Shown here: one piece after another, positions 34,932 to 42,695 of the stretch
How the letters are laid out: the number at the start of each line of letters is the position of its first letter
Position numbering within the stretch: position 1 is the first letter of the stretch
Assembly: GCA_947648905.1 (NCBI GenBank)
Contig: CANSPP010000001.1
Coordinates: 330,114-394,113, forward strand
Length of the DNA: 64,000 bases
Reading direction: 5' to 3'
Origin: an uncultured Clostridium sp.
Lineage (GTDB): Bacteria; Bacillota; Clostridia; TANB77; CAG-508
Notes under the pieces: model-generated
What the model saw: only the letters and a program-made list of their open reading frames with translations
Told to the model about the DNA's origin: nothing
Databases searched by the model: none
Program-made: the position numbers and the translations under genes

Positions 34932-35109
34932 CACTAAAGAAAAAAGCACAAAAGAAGAAAGTACAAAAGAATACACAAAAGATAAAATTCAAAAGATAAA
35001 AATACAAAAGACAGAAGACACAAAAGATAAAATTCACAAAAGATAAACAAAACCAAAGATAAACACACAAAAGAAATTAAATGTACAAAAGATAAATGTA
35101 CAAAAGATT
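34932..35109 (+). repeat. A/C-rich array of ACAAAAGATAAA-like units
   Basis: About eleven imperfect copies of (T/C)ACAAAAGATAAA fill most of the mraZ-rsmH gap. The strand is almost free of G-rich or structured segments, and no ORF is convincing. It may be an unstructured 5' leader or translational enhancer, or simple slippage sequence. Confidence 0.6.
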
Positions 35110-35132
35110 TTTTTGACTTAAGAGGTGTTAAA

Positions 35133-36062
35133 TTGAAATTTGAACATAAACCAGTAATGTTAGAAGAATGCATAAATGGTTTAAACATAAAACCAGACGG
35201 AATTTATGTTGATGGAACTTTAGGCGGAGCAGGACATAGCAAAGAGATAGCAAAAAAATTATCTGCAAAAGGACTATTAATTGGAATCGATAGAGACGAA
35301 GAAGCATTAAAAGCAGCAAAAGAAAATTTAAAAGAATTCCAAAACATAAAATATGTGCATAACAATCACGATAACATAAAAGAAATATTAGAAGAACTAG
35401 AAATAGAAAAAGTAGATGGAATTTTATTAGATTTGGGAGTTTCTTCATATCAACTAGACGAAAAGAACAGAGGATTTAGTTACTTGGGTGAAAACGAATT
35501 AGACATGAGAATGGATAAAACACAAGAGCTAACAGCAAAAACAGTTGTAAATACATATGAAGAAGAACAACTTGCAAATCTTATTTACGAATATGGAGAA
35601 GAAAAATTTTCAAGAAGAATTGCAAAAAATATTTGTGAATACAGAAAACAAAAACAAATAGAAACAACAAAAGAATTAGTAGAAATAATAGAAAAGTCAA
35701 TACCAAAATCAAAACAAAAAGATGGACACCCAGCAAAAAGAACTTTTCAAGCAATCAGAATAGAAGTAAATGACGAAATAAAACCATTATACAAAACAGT
35801 ACAGAACTGCATATCTATACTAAAACCAGAAGGAAGGCTATGTATAATAACATTCCATTCTTTAGAAGATAGGGCAGTAAAAAATGCGTACATAGAGGCG
35901 AAAGGTAAATGTACTTGCCCAAAAGATTTACCATACTGTGTATGTGGAGCAAAAACAGAAGGGAAAATAATTACCAAAAAACCAATTGTAGCAACAGAAG
36001 AAGAGCAAATACAAAATTCTAGAAGCAAAAGTGCTAAACTAAGAATATTTGAAAAAGAATAA
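35133..36062 (+). CDS. rsmH: 16S rRNA (cytosine-1402-N4) methyltransferase RsmH (MraW)
   Basis: A 309-residue protein. It begins FEHKPVMLEECINGLNIKPDGIYVDGTLGGAGHS, the standard SAM-binding start. LLDLGVSSYQLDEKNRGFSY near residue 91 and RTFQAIRIEVNDE near residue 203 are family signatures, and a FHSLEDRAVK motif near residue 246 is intact. It methylates C1402 of 16S rRNA at the P site. The start is TTG 35133 with AGAGGTG ahead. It is in the standard mraZ-rsmH-ftsL order. Confidence 0.96.
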   Translation: MKFEHKPVMLEECINGLNIKPDGIYVDGTLGGAGHSKEIAKKLSAKGLLIGIDRDEEALKAAKENLKEFQNIKYVHNNHDNIKEILEELEIEKVDGILLDLGVSSYQLDEKNRGFSYLGENELDMRMDKTQELTAKTVVNTYEEEQLANLIYEYGEEKFSRRIAKNICEYRKQKQIETTKELVEIIEKSIPKSKQKDGHPAKRTFQAIRIEVNDEIKPLYKTVQNCISILKPEGRLCIITFHSLEDRAVKNAYIEAKGKCTCPKDLPYCVCGAKTEGKIITKKPIVATEEEQIQNSRSKSAKLRIFEKE

Positions 36063-36086
36063 CAAAAGAAGGAGGTTAAGTAACTT

Positions 36087-36587
36087 ATGGCAAGAAGCAG
36101 ATATGAATATGGTACTACCCCAAGAAAATTAGAACCAAATTATGAACCACAAAAAAGAACTAAAAAAAGAAACTTAAGAGTAGTAGAAGATTTACCAAGA
36201 CAAGATGTCAAGATATCAAAAATGCAAAAGAAAAAACAAGTTAAATTGACACTATTAGTACTAATGATATTTGCAATATTACTAACTATAAGTTATAGAA
36301 ACTCTAAAATAAATGAAAAATTTAATGAAATACAAACTCAAAAGAAACAATTAGCAACAATACAAAAAGAAAATGAACAATTAAAAGTTGTAATAGAAAA
36401 TGGCGAAACATTAAACAATGTAGAAAAAATAGCAAAAGAAAAACTAGGAATGCAAAAATTAACAAATAAACAAACAGTTTATATGAATTTGCCAAAAGAA
36501 GACTATGTAGAATCAACATCAGAAGAAGTTATAATAGAAGACGAAAAGAATTGGTTTGAACAAATACTAGATAGCATATTTAAATAA
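36087..36587 (+). CDS. ftsL: FtsL-like division protein
   Basis: A 166-residue protein. It has a basic cytoplasmic N-terminus (about 1-50), one membrane span (about 52-70, LTLLVLMIFAILLTISY), then a coiled coil (KINEKFNEIQTQKKQLATIQKEN) and the IAKEKLGM motif typical of FtsL/DivIC proteins near residue 115. It should help recruit and activate the septal SEDS-PBP pair. Identity rests on position between rsmH and the PBP gene and on topology, since FtsL is poorly conserved. The acidic C-terminal 40 residues are an extension. AAGGAGG precedes the ATG. Confidence 0.75.
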   Translation: MARSRYEYGTTPRKLEPNYEPQKRTKKRNLRVVEDLPRQDVKISKMQKKKQVKLTLLVLMIFAILLTISYRNSKINEKFNEIQTQKKQLATIQKENEQLKVVIENGETLNNVEKIAKEKLGMQKLTNKQTVYMNLPKEDYVESTSEEVIIEDEKNWFEQILDSIFK

Positions 36588-36601
36588 AATGAATAAAGAA
36601 G

Positions 36602-36636
36602 AATCTTCCTAATAAAATTGATTAGGAGGATTTTTT
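36602..36636 (+). promoter_or_regulatory. Terminator-like hairpin containing the PBP ribosome binding site
   Basis: ATCTTCCTAAT (36603-36613) pairs fully with ATTAGGAGGAT (36621-36631) and is followed by six T residues that touch ATG 36637. The AGGAGG needed for translation is inside the 3' arm, so folding would block initiation or stop transcription. Confidence 0.65.
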
Positions 36637-38631
36637 ATGTATGAAATAAAGTTATCTAATAAAAGAAAAATGAGAAATACGCTATTTATAGCATTCCTAA
36701 TAATATTATGCCTAATAGGAAGAATAGGATTTATACAATTTGTACAAGGAGGAGAACTTACAACTTTAGCATATGAACAACAAACATTGGATAGAAAAGT
36801 AAATCCCAAAAGGGGTACAATATATGACGCAACAGGAAAAAAAGAGTTAGCAGTAAGCAGTACGGTAGAAACAGTAACAGTAAACCCAGGGAATATACTA
36901 AAAGATGATAAAGAAAAAGTAGCTAAAAAACTATCAGAATTATTTGAATTAGATTATGAAAAAACTTTAAAAAAGGTAACTAAGAGAAGTTCAATTGAAA
37001 CAATTGCAAAAAAAGTAGAAAAAGAAAAAACGGACGATTTAAGACAATGGATGGAGCAAAATAATATAACAGCAGGAATAAATATTGATGAAGATACAAA
37101 AAGATATTATCCATATAGCAATTTTGCAGCACAAATAATAGGATTTTGTGGAAGTGATAATCAAGGACTAGATGGAATAGAGGCAAAGTATGATACAGAA
37201 CTAAAAGGAAAGCAAGGAAGTATACAAAGACATACAGATGCAAAAGGTGGAGAGATTGGAACAGAAGGAGAAAACTATGTTCCAGCAGTTGACGGAAATG
37301 ATTTAGTTCTAACAATTGATTATACAATACAATCAATTGCAGAAAAATATTTAGAAGAAGCTTGTATCGACAATGTGTGTACAGATGGTGGAAACATTGT
37401 TATTATGAACCCACAAAATGGGGATATATTAGCAATGGCAACATATCCATCATATAATTTGAACCAGCCATATGAACCATACACAGATGAGCTAAAACAA
37501 AATTGGGAACAGATGGAACAAGCGGAAAAAACAAAAAGCTTACAAGCTGTGTGGAGAAACAAAGCAATAGCAGATACATATGAACCTGGTTCTGTATTTA
37601 AATTAGTTACAACATCTGCAGCATTGGAAGAAGGAATAACAGATACAGATAACAAAGGTGAATTTGCTTGTACTGGTGGAATAGAAGTGGCAGGAGTCAG
37701 AATAAAATGTTGGAGATATTATAGACCACATGGAGCAGAAAGTTTAAGAGAAGCATTAATGAATTCTTGTAACCCAGTATTTATAGGACTTGGGCAAAAA
37801 ATGGGAGTAGCAAAGTATTACAGTTATTTAAATAAATTTAAATTATTAAATACAACCAAAATAGATTTACCAGGAGAAGCAAACAGTATATTTTTAGCAG
37901 AAAACAAGGCTGGACCGGTAGAACTTGCAACTATAAGTTTTGGACAGAGATTTGAGATAACACCAATACAGCTAGTTACAGCAGTATCAGCAATATCAAA
38001 TGGGGGAATGAGTGTAAAACCAAGAGTTGTAAAACAAATTATAAATAGTGAAACAAAAGAGGTAACAGACATCCCAGTACAAAAAGACGAAAGAGTCATA
38101 TCAGAAGAAACATCGGAAAAAGTCCTAAGTATGATGGAATCGGTTGTGTCAGAAGGAACTGGAAAAAATGCGAAAGTTGCAGGTTATAGAATTGGTGGAA
38201 AAACAGGAACGTCAGAAGATGGTGTAAATACAAATAAATATGTTACATCTTTTTGTGGAGTTGCTCCTATAGATAATCCACAAGTTGTTGTTTTGGTTAC
38301 TTTGTATAATCCAACAGGAGAAGGCGGTCACCAAGGAGGTGGCGTTGCGGCGCCAGTAGGTGGTCAGATTTTTAGCGAGATATTACCATATTTAGAAGTT
38401 AATCAGGGTAATGTTGAAGAATTAGAACCAGTAGAGAGAGTACAAACGCCAGATATTTTAGGGAAAAGTATAAAAGAAGCGGAAAAGCTTTTAAAAGAAA
38501 GTGGTTTAGAGTTAGTAATTGAAAATGAAACAGAAGAATTAGATAAAGAAAATATAGCTGTAAAAGAGCAGATACCAAGTGCTGGAATTACTGTAAATAA
38601 AGGAAGTAAGGTGCATATTAAATATCAATGA
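36637..38631 (+). CDS. Class B penicillin-binding protein with one PASTA domain (FtsI/SpoVD-like)
   Basis: A 664-residue protein. One membrane span (about 14-33) is followed by the pedestal and transpeptidase domain with EPGSVFKL (catalytic Ser), NSCNPVF (SxN) and GGKTGTSE (KTG). A single C-terminal PASTA domain covers about 600-664. It is a clear paralogue of 28902-31175, sharing long stretches of the pedestal (RYYPY, IGFCGSDNQGL). Position in the mraZ operon makes it the best candidate for the division-specific FtsI partner of FtsW; SpoVD is the alternative. The stop is TGA followed by TAA. Confidence 0.93.
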   Translation: MYEIKLSNKRKMRNTLFIAFLIILCLIGRIGFIQFVQGGELTTLAYEQQTLDRKVNPKRGTIYDATGKKELAVSSTVETVTVNPGNILKDDKEKVAKKLSELFELDYEKTLKKVTKRSSIETIAKKVEKEKTDDLRQWMEQNNITAGINIDEDTKRYYPYSNFAAQIIGFCGSDNQGLDGIEAKYDTELKGKQGSIQRHTDAKGGEIGTEGENYVPAVDGNDLVLTIDYTIQSIAEKYLEEACIDNVCTDGGNIVIMNPQNGDILAMATYPSYNLNQPYEPYTDELKQNWEQMEQAEKTKSLQAVWRNKAIADTYEPGSVFKLVTTSAALEEGITDTDNKGEFACTGGIEVAGVRIKCWRYYRPHGAESLREALMNSCNPVFIGLGQKMGVAKYYSYLNKFKLLNTTKIDLPGEANSIFLAENKAGPVELATISFGQRFEITPIQLVTAVSAISNGGMSVKPRVVKQIINSETKEVTDIPVQKDERVISEETSEKVLSMMESVVSEGTGKNAKVAGYRIGGKTGTSEDGVNTNKYVTSFCGVAPIDNPQVVVLVTLYNPTGEGGHQGGGVAAPVGGQIFSEILPYLEVNQGNVEELEPVERVQTPDILGKSIKEAEKLLKESGLELVIENETEELDKENIAVKEQIPSAGITVNKGSKVHIKYQ

Positions 38632-38784
38632 TAAAATATGTAATATTACTGTAACAAAATTGTAATGTAAAAATAATACTTATATTAGGGAAAAATGTAG
38701 ATATTTTTCCTTTTTTGCTTTATAATAAAATATGAGAAGACTATAGACATAATGTGAAAATAAAAAAATGGAGTTGAAAATAAT

Positions 38785-39432
38785 ATGGGCAACAAAGAAA
38801 AAAGAAAAATAAGTATTTCATACATTATAAAAACGATATTTTTTATAATATGTATAATTTTATTATTGATAGGAATGTCAATAATTTATAAAGCAAATAA
38901 ATATCCGGACAAAGTACCAGATGTATTTGGAATAAAACCATTTATTGTACTATCAGGTTCAATGGAGACAGAAATATATACAGGAGACTTAGCTTTTGTA
39001 AAAATAATAGAACCTAAAGAATTAAAAACAAATGACATAATAGCATTTAGAAATGAAGAAAATACAGTAACAACACACAGAATAATAGAAGTAATAAAAG
39101 AAAATGGACAAACATTCTACAAAACAAAAGGCGATGCAAACAACACTGAAGATGCTTCTCTTGTAAGCACAGAAGCAATAGAAGGAATATACATAGGCAA
39201 AATATCAAAACTTGGGAATATGTTAATGTTTTTACAAGAACCTATTGGCCTAGTAATAGTACTATTAGTGATACTAGTAATAGGAATGATATGGTTATAT
39301 GCTACTAACAAATCAGACATGAAAAAAGTGATGCAAGAAGATGAAAAATATAGAAAAGAATTTGAAGAATTTAAAAGAAAAAAACAAATAGAAGAGCAAT
39401 CTAATACACAGAAGGAAAAAGTGCATAAATAA
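38785..39432 (+). CDS. SipW-type (S26B) signal peptidase I
   Basis: A 215-residue protein with membrane spans near residues 10-33 and 153-173. The catalytic serine is in VLSGSMETEIYTGD near residue 53, and the second catalytic residue is the histidine in VTTHRI near residue 92, not a lysine. This makes it an S26B (SipW/ER-type) peptidase. In Bacillus, SipW processes TasA and TapA matrix proteins. It directly precedes a TasA-like gene here, and a second SipW-type gene is at 42081. A basic, Gln/Glu-rich tail is cytoplasmic. GGAGTTG precedes the ATG weakly. Confidence 0.88.
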   Translation: MGNKEKRKISISYIIKTIFFIICIILLLIGMSIIYKANKYPDKVPDVFGIKPFIVLSGSMETEIYTGDLAFVKIIEPKELKTNDIIAFRNEENTVTTHRIIEVIKENGQTFYKTKGDANNTEDASLVSTEAIEGIYIGKISKLGNMLMFLQEPIGLVIVLLVILVIGMIWLYATNKSDMKKVMQEDEKYRKEFEEFKRKKQIEEQSNTQKEKVHK

Positions 39433-39509
39433 AATGTTTTGATTATAATTTAATATTATAATAGATATTCAGTTAAATAACTGGAACAAAGGAAAGGGGG
39501 GGAAAACAA

Positions 39510-40133
39510 ATGAAAAAATCTAACAAATCAACAACAAGAAAAATTGCAATAATTACATTAATGTTATTAGTAGTATGTTTATATTTTGTTGCTGGAACTT
39601 ATGCTAAATATACTTGGAAAGGTACAGCTACAGGAAATGTAGCTGTTGCAAAATGGAAGGTAGGTTTAGGAACTGAACAAACAGCTACAACAAATGTTAC
39701 ATTTACTGTTAAAGATAATGCAAATGTAGCAACAGGAAAAATAGCGCCTGGATGTACAGCAACAGGAACTATAGATATAAATCCAGCAGGCTCAGAAGTA
39801 TCTGTAGACTATAAATTCAAAATTGATATTACAAAACTTCCACAAGGTATAAATATGAAAGTATCTTCTGTAAAAGTTGGTAACACAACAATAACAAGAG
39901 GTGCAGACGGATATTATTCAGGAACAATTGAATTAGCTGGAAAAGAGGCCTTAACTGTAGATGATGCAGAAACCGTAACAATAGAAGTTTACTGGGAAGA
40001 TGATAAAACAACATTAAATAGTGTAAATGATGATGGATATGGACAAAATTCAGATACACAAGAAGGTATAAAAGAAGATACACAAAGAGAAATAACAATA
40101 CCAGTAACAGTACTAATGGAACAACACGTATAA
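39510..40133 (+). CDS. TasA/camelysin-like matrix fibre protein
   Basis: A 207-residue secreted protein. The N-terminal signal (RKIAIITLMLLVVCLYFVAGTYA, then KYTWKGTATGNVAVAKW) is the SipW-dependent type, with cleavage probably after TYA. The mature part has the TasA-family pattern: AKWKVGL, GKIAPGCTATGTIDINPAGSEVSVDYKFKID and a C-terminal strand ending IPVTVLMEQHV. TasA-like proteins assemble into donor-strand fibres on the cell surface or in biofilm. It is the first of four related genes between two SipW-type peptidases. AAAGGGGGG lies ahead of the ATG. Confidence 0.8.
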   Translation: MKKSNKSTTRKIAIITLMLLVVCLYFVAGTYAKYTWKGTATGNVAVAKWKVGLGTEQTATTNVTFTVKDNANVATGKIAPGCTATGTIDINPAGSEVSVDYKFKIDITKLPQGINMKVSSVKVGNTTITRGADGYYSGTIELAGKEALTVDDAETVTIEVYWEDDKTTLNSVNDDGYGQNSDTQEGIKEDTQREITIPVTVLMEQHV

Positions 40134-40139
40134 AACAAA

Positions 40140-40191
40140 TGAGAGTTTTTATAACTCTCAGCTAAGCAAATTAATTAAATATTTGTTTAGC
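40140..40191 (+). promoter_or_regulatory. Two adjacent hairpins after the first TasA-like gene
   Basis: TGAGAGTT with AACTCTCA (40140-40160), then GCTAAGCAAAT with ATTTGTTTAGC (40161-40191). With no long T run, they may act as an mRNA stabiliser or partial terminator that makes the first fibre gene more abundant. Confidence 0.5.
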
Positions 40192-40222
40192 TGAAAGTTA
40201 TAATAAAAGGAGAATTGTAATA

Positions 40223-40915
40223 GTGCAAGAAAATGAACTAAAGCAAAAGAAAGATAGAAATATCGTCGAAATTTTTTTCATTATTATAGTAATAATTCTA
40301 ATATTATTTTTAATAATAGAAAAAATGGGAAAATTGAATAATTTCATACCAACGGGAAATGTTGATATTTTTGATTTGCACTTTGGGTATGACAACGATA
40401 AGGACAACAGTGATGCTACAAACAACATAGCTAATAACGTGAATGAGAAATTTGTAAGCGGTTTCAAAGAAAACGGAAAAGTAGAAACAAATCAAGTTGT
40501 AATATATGATGATGACATTGTATATAAAAACAATGAAGCAAAAATATTTAAACACTCAGCATTTAATATTGTAGACAATAAAATAGCACCAACGAGCAAA
40601 AATTCATATAAGTTCATTGTAAGGAACGGAAATGAATTCAATATAAAATACAACTTAGTAATGAGTGAAGAAAATAATTACAATATAAATATGCGTTACA
40701 GATTAAAATTGAGAGGAAAATATATTATAGGTGATAGTGACAACTGGGTTAAAGCAGAAGAATTACAAAGAATTGGAATTTTACTTGCAAATAATTCTTA
40801 TGATACATATACTCTGGACTGGTGTTGGTTTGAAAGTGATAATGATACAGAAATTGGAGAGAACGTAGAGGCAAATTATAAACTATTTATAGGAATGTAT
40901 GCAGAACAATACTAA
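40223..40915 (+). CDS. TasA-like operon protein with N-terminal membrane helix
   Basis: A 230-residue protein. The N-terminus (KKDRNIVEIFFIIIVIILILFLIIEK) is one membrane span or uncleaved signal. The outside part has the family-like VDNKIAPTSKNSYKFIVRNGNEFNIKYNLVMS segment (about 115-150), matching the KIAPxxxxxxxI plan of the neighbouring TasA-like proteins, and a WCWFESDNDTEIG strand near the end. It is probably an exported fibre or fibre-accessory protein, comparable in role to TapA. The start is GTG 40223 with AAAGGAGA 10 nt upstream. Family assignment is by pattern, not strong identity. Confidence 0.55.
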   Translation: MQENELKQKKDRNIVEIFFIIIVIILILFLIIEKMGKLNNFIPTGNVDIFDLHFGYDNDKDNSDATNNIANNVNEKFVSGFKENGKVETNQVVIYDDDIVYKNNEAKIFKHSAFNIVDNKIAPTSKNSYKFIVRNGNEFNIKYNLVMSEENNYNINMRYRLKLRGKYIIGDSDNWVKAEELQRIGILLANNSYDTYTLDWCWFESDNDTEIGENVEANYKLFIGMYAEQY

Positions 40916-40932
40916 AGAAAGGAGGATTATAA

Positions 40933-41548
40933 ATGTTGGATAACAAGCAATATAAGAAAATTAGGAAAAAAAGAATAAATAATTTCTTGCTATTTTATAC
41001 ATTTATAGTTCTCTTTTTATGTTTTAATATGACACTATCAAAATATGGAGCGATAGGAACAACAAATGGTAAGATTTCAATAGCAGCATGGGAAATAAAA
41101 ATTAATAATGAAAATATAGAAACAAGTAATACATTTTTATTAAAAAATATGCAACAAACAGTAAGTGCACAAACTCAAAACAATAAAATTGCGCCAGACA
41201 GTAACCGGATATTTTGAAATCATATTAGACTTAAGTAACACAGAAGTTTCAATAGACTACAAACTAGAAATAGATACAAGTATATTAAAAAATAATGGAA
41301 TAAACTTAGAAATAACAGGATATTCCATAAATGACGGAACAATAAATCAAATAGAAAATAACACAATTAGTGGAGAGAAAATTTTAAAAGAAGTAAATGG
41401 AGAAAAGGTTAAATTTACAACAGAAGACAATTGCAATATAAAAATATATTGGAGTTGGACAGCAGACATAGAAAATCCGGAATTTACAGGAGAAAGTTTA
41501 AAAATTAATGTAAATGCGATAGTAAAACAGAAGTTAGGAGATGAATAG
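40933..41548 (+). CDS. TasA-like protein, needs +1 frameshift at 41206
   Basis: 204 residues when the C at 41206 is skipped. The N-terminus has a SipW-type signal (NNFLLFYTFIVLFLCFNMTLSKYGAIG) and NGKISIAAWEIK. Frame 0 ends at TGA after ...NKIAPDSNRIF. The +1 frame gives NKIAPDSNGYFEIILDLSNTEVSIDYKLEID, which parallels GKIAPGCTATGTIDINPAGSEVSVDYKFKID in the intact gene at 39510. The rest ends with WSWTADIENPEF and KINVNAIVKQKLGDE. It is a probable fibre subunit. AGGAGG lies before ATG 40933, and the stop abuts the next start. Confidence 0.75.
41206..41209 (+). other. Putative +1 recoding site (CGGA)
   Basis: AAC CGGA TAT: read as glycine, it restores a TasA-like strand that aligns with the paralogue. 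Confidence 0.75.
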
Positions 41549-42066
41549 ATGCAAAAAGAAAAAATCAAATTTAATAAATTGCGATTTATAATTATTAGTT
41601 TAATCTTTTTAATAATAATCTTCTCAATAGGCAAAACAAATTCAAGATATCTAAGTGGTGCATCTTCTGATAGTGACATAATTGCAAAAACAGTACTGAC
41701 ACTAAACAATAATAAACTAACATATACAGAAGAGAATTTACTACCACGGAGATACAAAAACATATGATTTTAGTGTGGCAAATTATGACGAAACAAATAC
41801 AAATGAAGTACTAATGAAATATTACTTAGAAATAAAAACAACATCTACAAATTCACCACTAGTAGTAGAACTTCAAAATGTAACGACAGGAGAAAAAATT
41901 AACTTGACAAATGGAAAAACACCAGAAATTGAATTGCCATATGGAAGTCAAATAACGACTAATTATAGACTAACATTAAAATGGGACAAAAATAACAATG
42001 ACCCTAAATTTGCAGGAATGAATTTAAAATATGCAATTAATTTAGTGGCAACACAAAAGCGGATAA
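41549..42066 (+). CDS. Small TasA-like protein, needs +1 frameshift at 41747 and possibly 42060
   Basis: 171 residues if both sites shift. A membrane span or signal (FIIISLIFLIIIFSIGKTNSRYLSG) and DIIAKTVLTLNNN come first. Frame 0 ends in TGA just after LLPRRYKNI. Skipping the C at 41747 gives LPGDTKTYDFSVANYDETNTNEVLMKYYLEI and then VELQNVTTGEKI, NYRLTLKWDK and KFAGMNLKYAINLVATQK. A second CGG at 42060 is followed, after +1, directly by TAA; frame 0 would add RIKV. The pattern fits a compact TasA-fold domain. The start ATG abuts the previous stop, and the gene precedes the second SipW. Confidence 0.68.
41747..41750 (+). other. Putative +1 recoding site (CGGA)
   Basis: CCA CGGA GAT: read as glycine, it joins EENLLP to GDTKTYDF. 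Confidence 0.72.
42060..42063 (+). other. In-frame CGGA followed by TAA after a +1 step
   Basis: AAG CGGA TAA. A +1 step ends the protein as ...VATQKG; frame 0 ends it as ...VATQKRIKV. It does not discriminate between models. Confidence 0.4.
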
Positions 42067-42080
42067 AGGTATAGTAAATT

Positions 42081-42695
42081 ATGAAAAATAAATTAAAAAA
42101 ATTTACAAATGATAGTATTGATAAAAAAATAAAGAAGAAAAACAGAAGAAGCCTTTTGAAAAGTATTATTACATATTTTTTATTGGCAATACTATCTATC
42201 TACTTTATTATAGTGATATGGGGAACTTTTTCAGAAAGAAATTCAGGGTTTCAAATAAACAGCTTTATTGTAATTTCAGGAAGTATGATGCCAACACTAG
42301 ATATAAATGATTTGATATTTAGTGTAAAAGTAGAACAAAGCGAATTGAAACAAGGAGACATCATATCATTTTATAAAGAAGATCAAGTTATAACACATAG
42401 AATAGAAGAGATAGTAGAACAAGATGGACAAACAGTTTATAAAACCAAAGGAGATAACAACAATAGTTCTGATGAAGATTTAGTTAAATATGAAGAAATA
42501 ATGGGAAAATATTTATTTAAAATTCCTAAAGTGGGATATGTAGTTAGAAGCTTGCAAACTCGAATTGGAATAGTTGTTGTGATTTTACTATTATTTATAA
42601 GAGAAATTCAAATGAGAAATAAAGAAAATAAGGAAATGATAAGACATCAAAAAAGAGTGGAAATGGAGGAGAAAGAAGATAAAAGTGATACATAG
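42081..42695 (+). CDS. Second SipW-type (S26B) signal peptidase I
   Basis: A 204-residue protein with a long basic N-terminus, a membrane span (about 30-50) and a second near residues 155-173. The catalytic serine is in VISGSMMPTLD near residue 67, and the histidine in VITHRIEEI near residue 103. It is a paralogue of 38785-39432. Two S26B peptidases flanking four TasA-like genes suggest specialised processing, perhaps of the GLUG protein encoded immediately downstream, with which it overlaps by 11 bp. AAAGG precedes the ATG. Confidence 0.85.
   Translation: MKNKLKKFTNDSIDKKIKKKNRRSLLKSIITYFLLAILSIYFIIVIWGTFSERNSGFQINSFIVISGSMMPTLDINDLIFSVKVEQSELKQGDIISFYKEDQVITHRIEEIVEQDGQTVYKTKGDNNNSSDEDLVKYEEIMGKYLFKIPKVGYVVRSLQTRIGIVVVILLLFIREIQMRNKENKEMIRHQKRVEMEEKEDKSDT

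Noticed and set aside
34932..35109. CRISPR array
   Set aside because: The units are 12-base, imperfect and without spacers of constant length; no cas genes are near.
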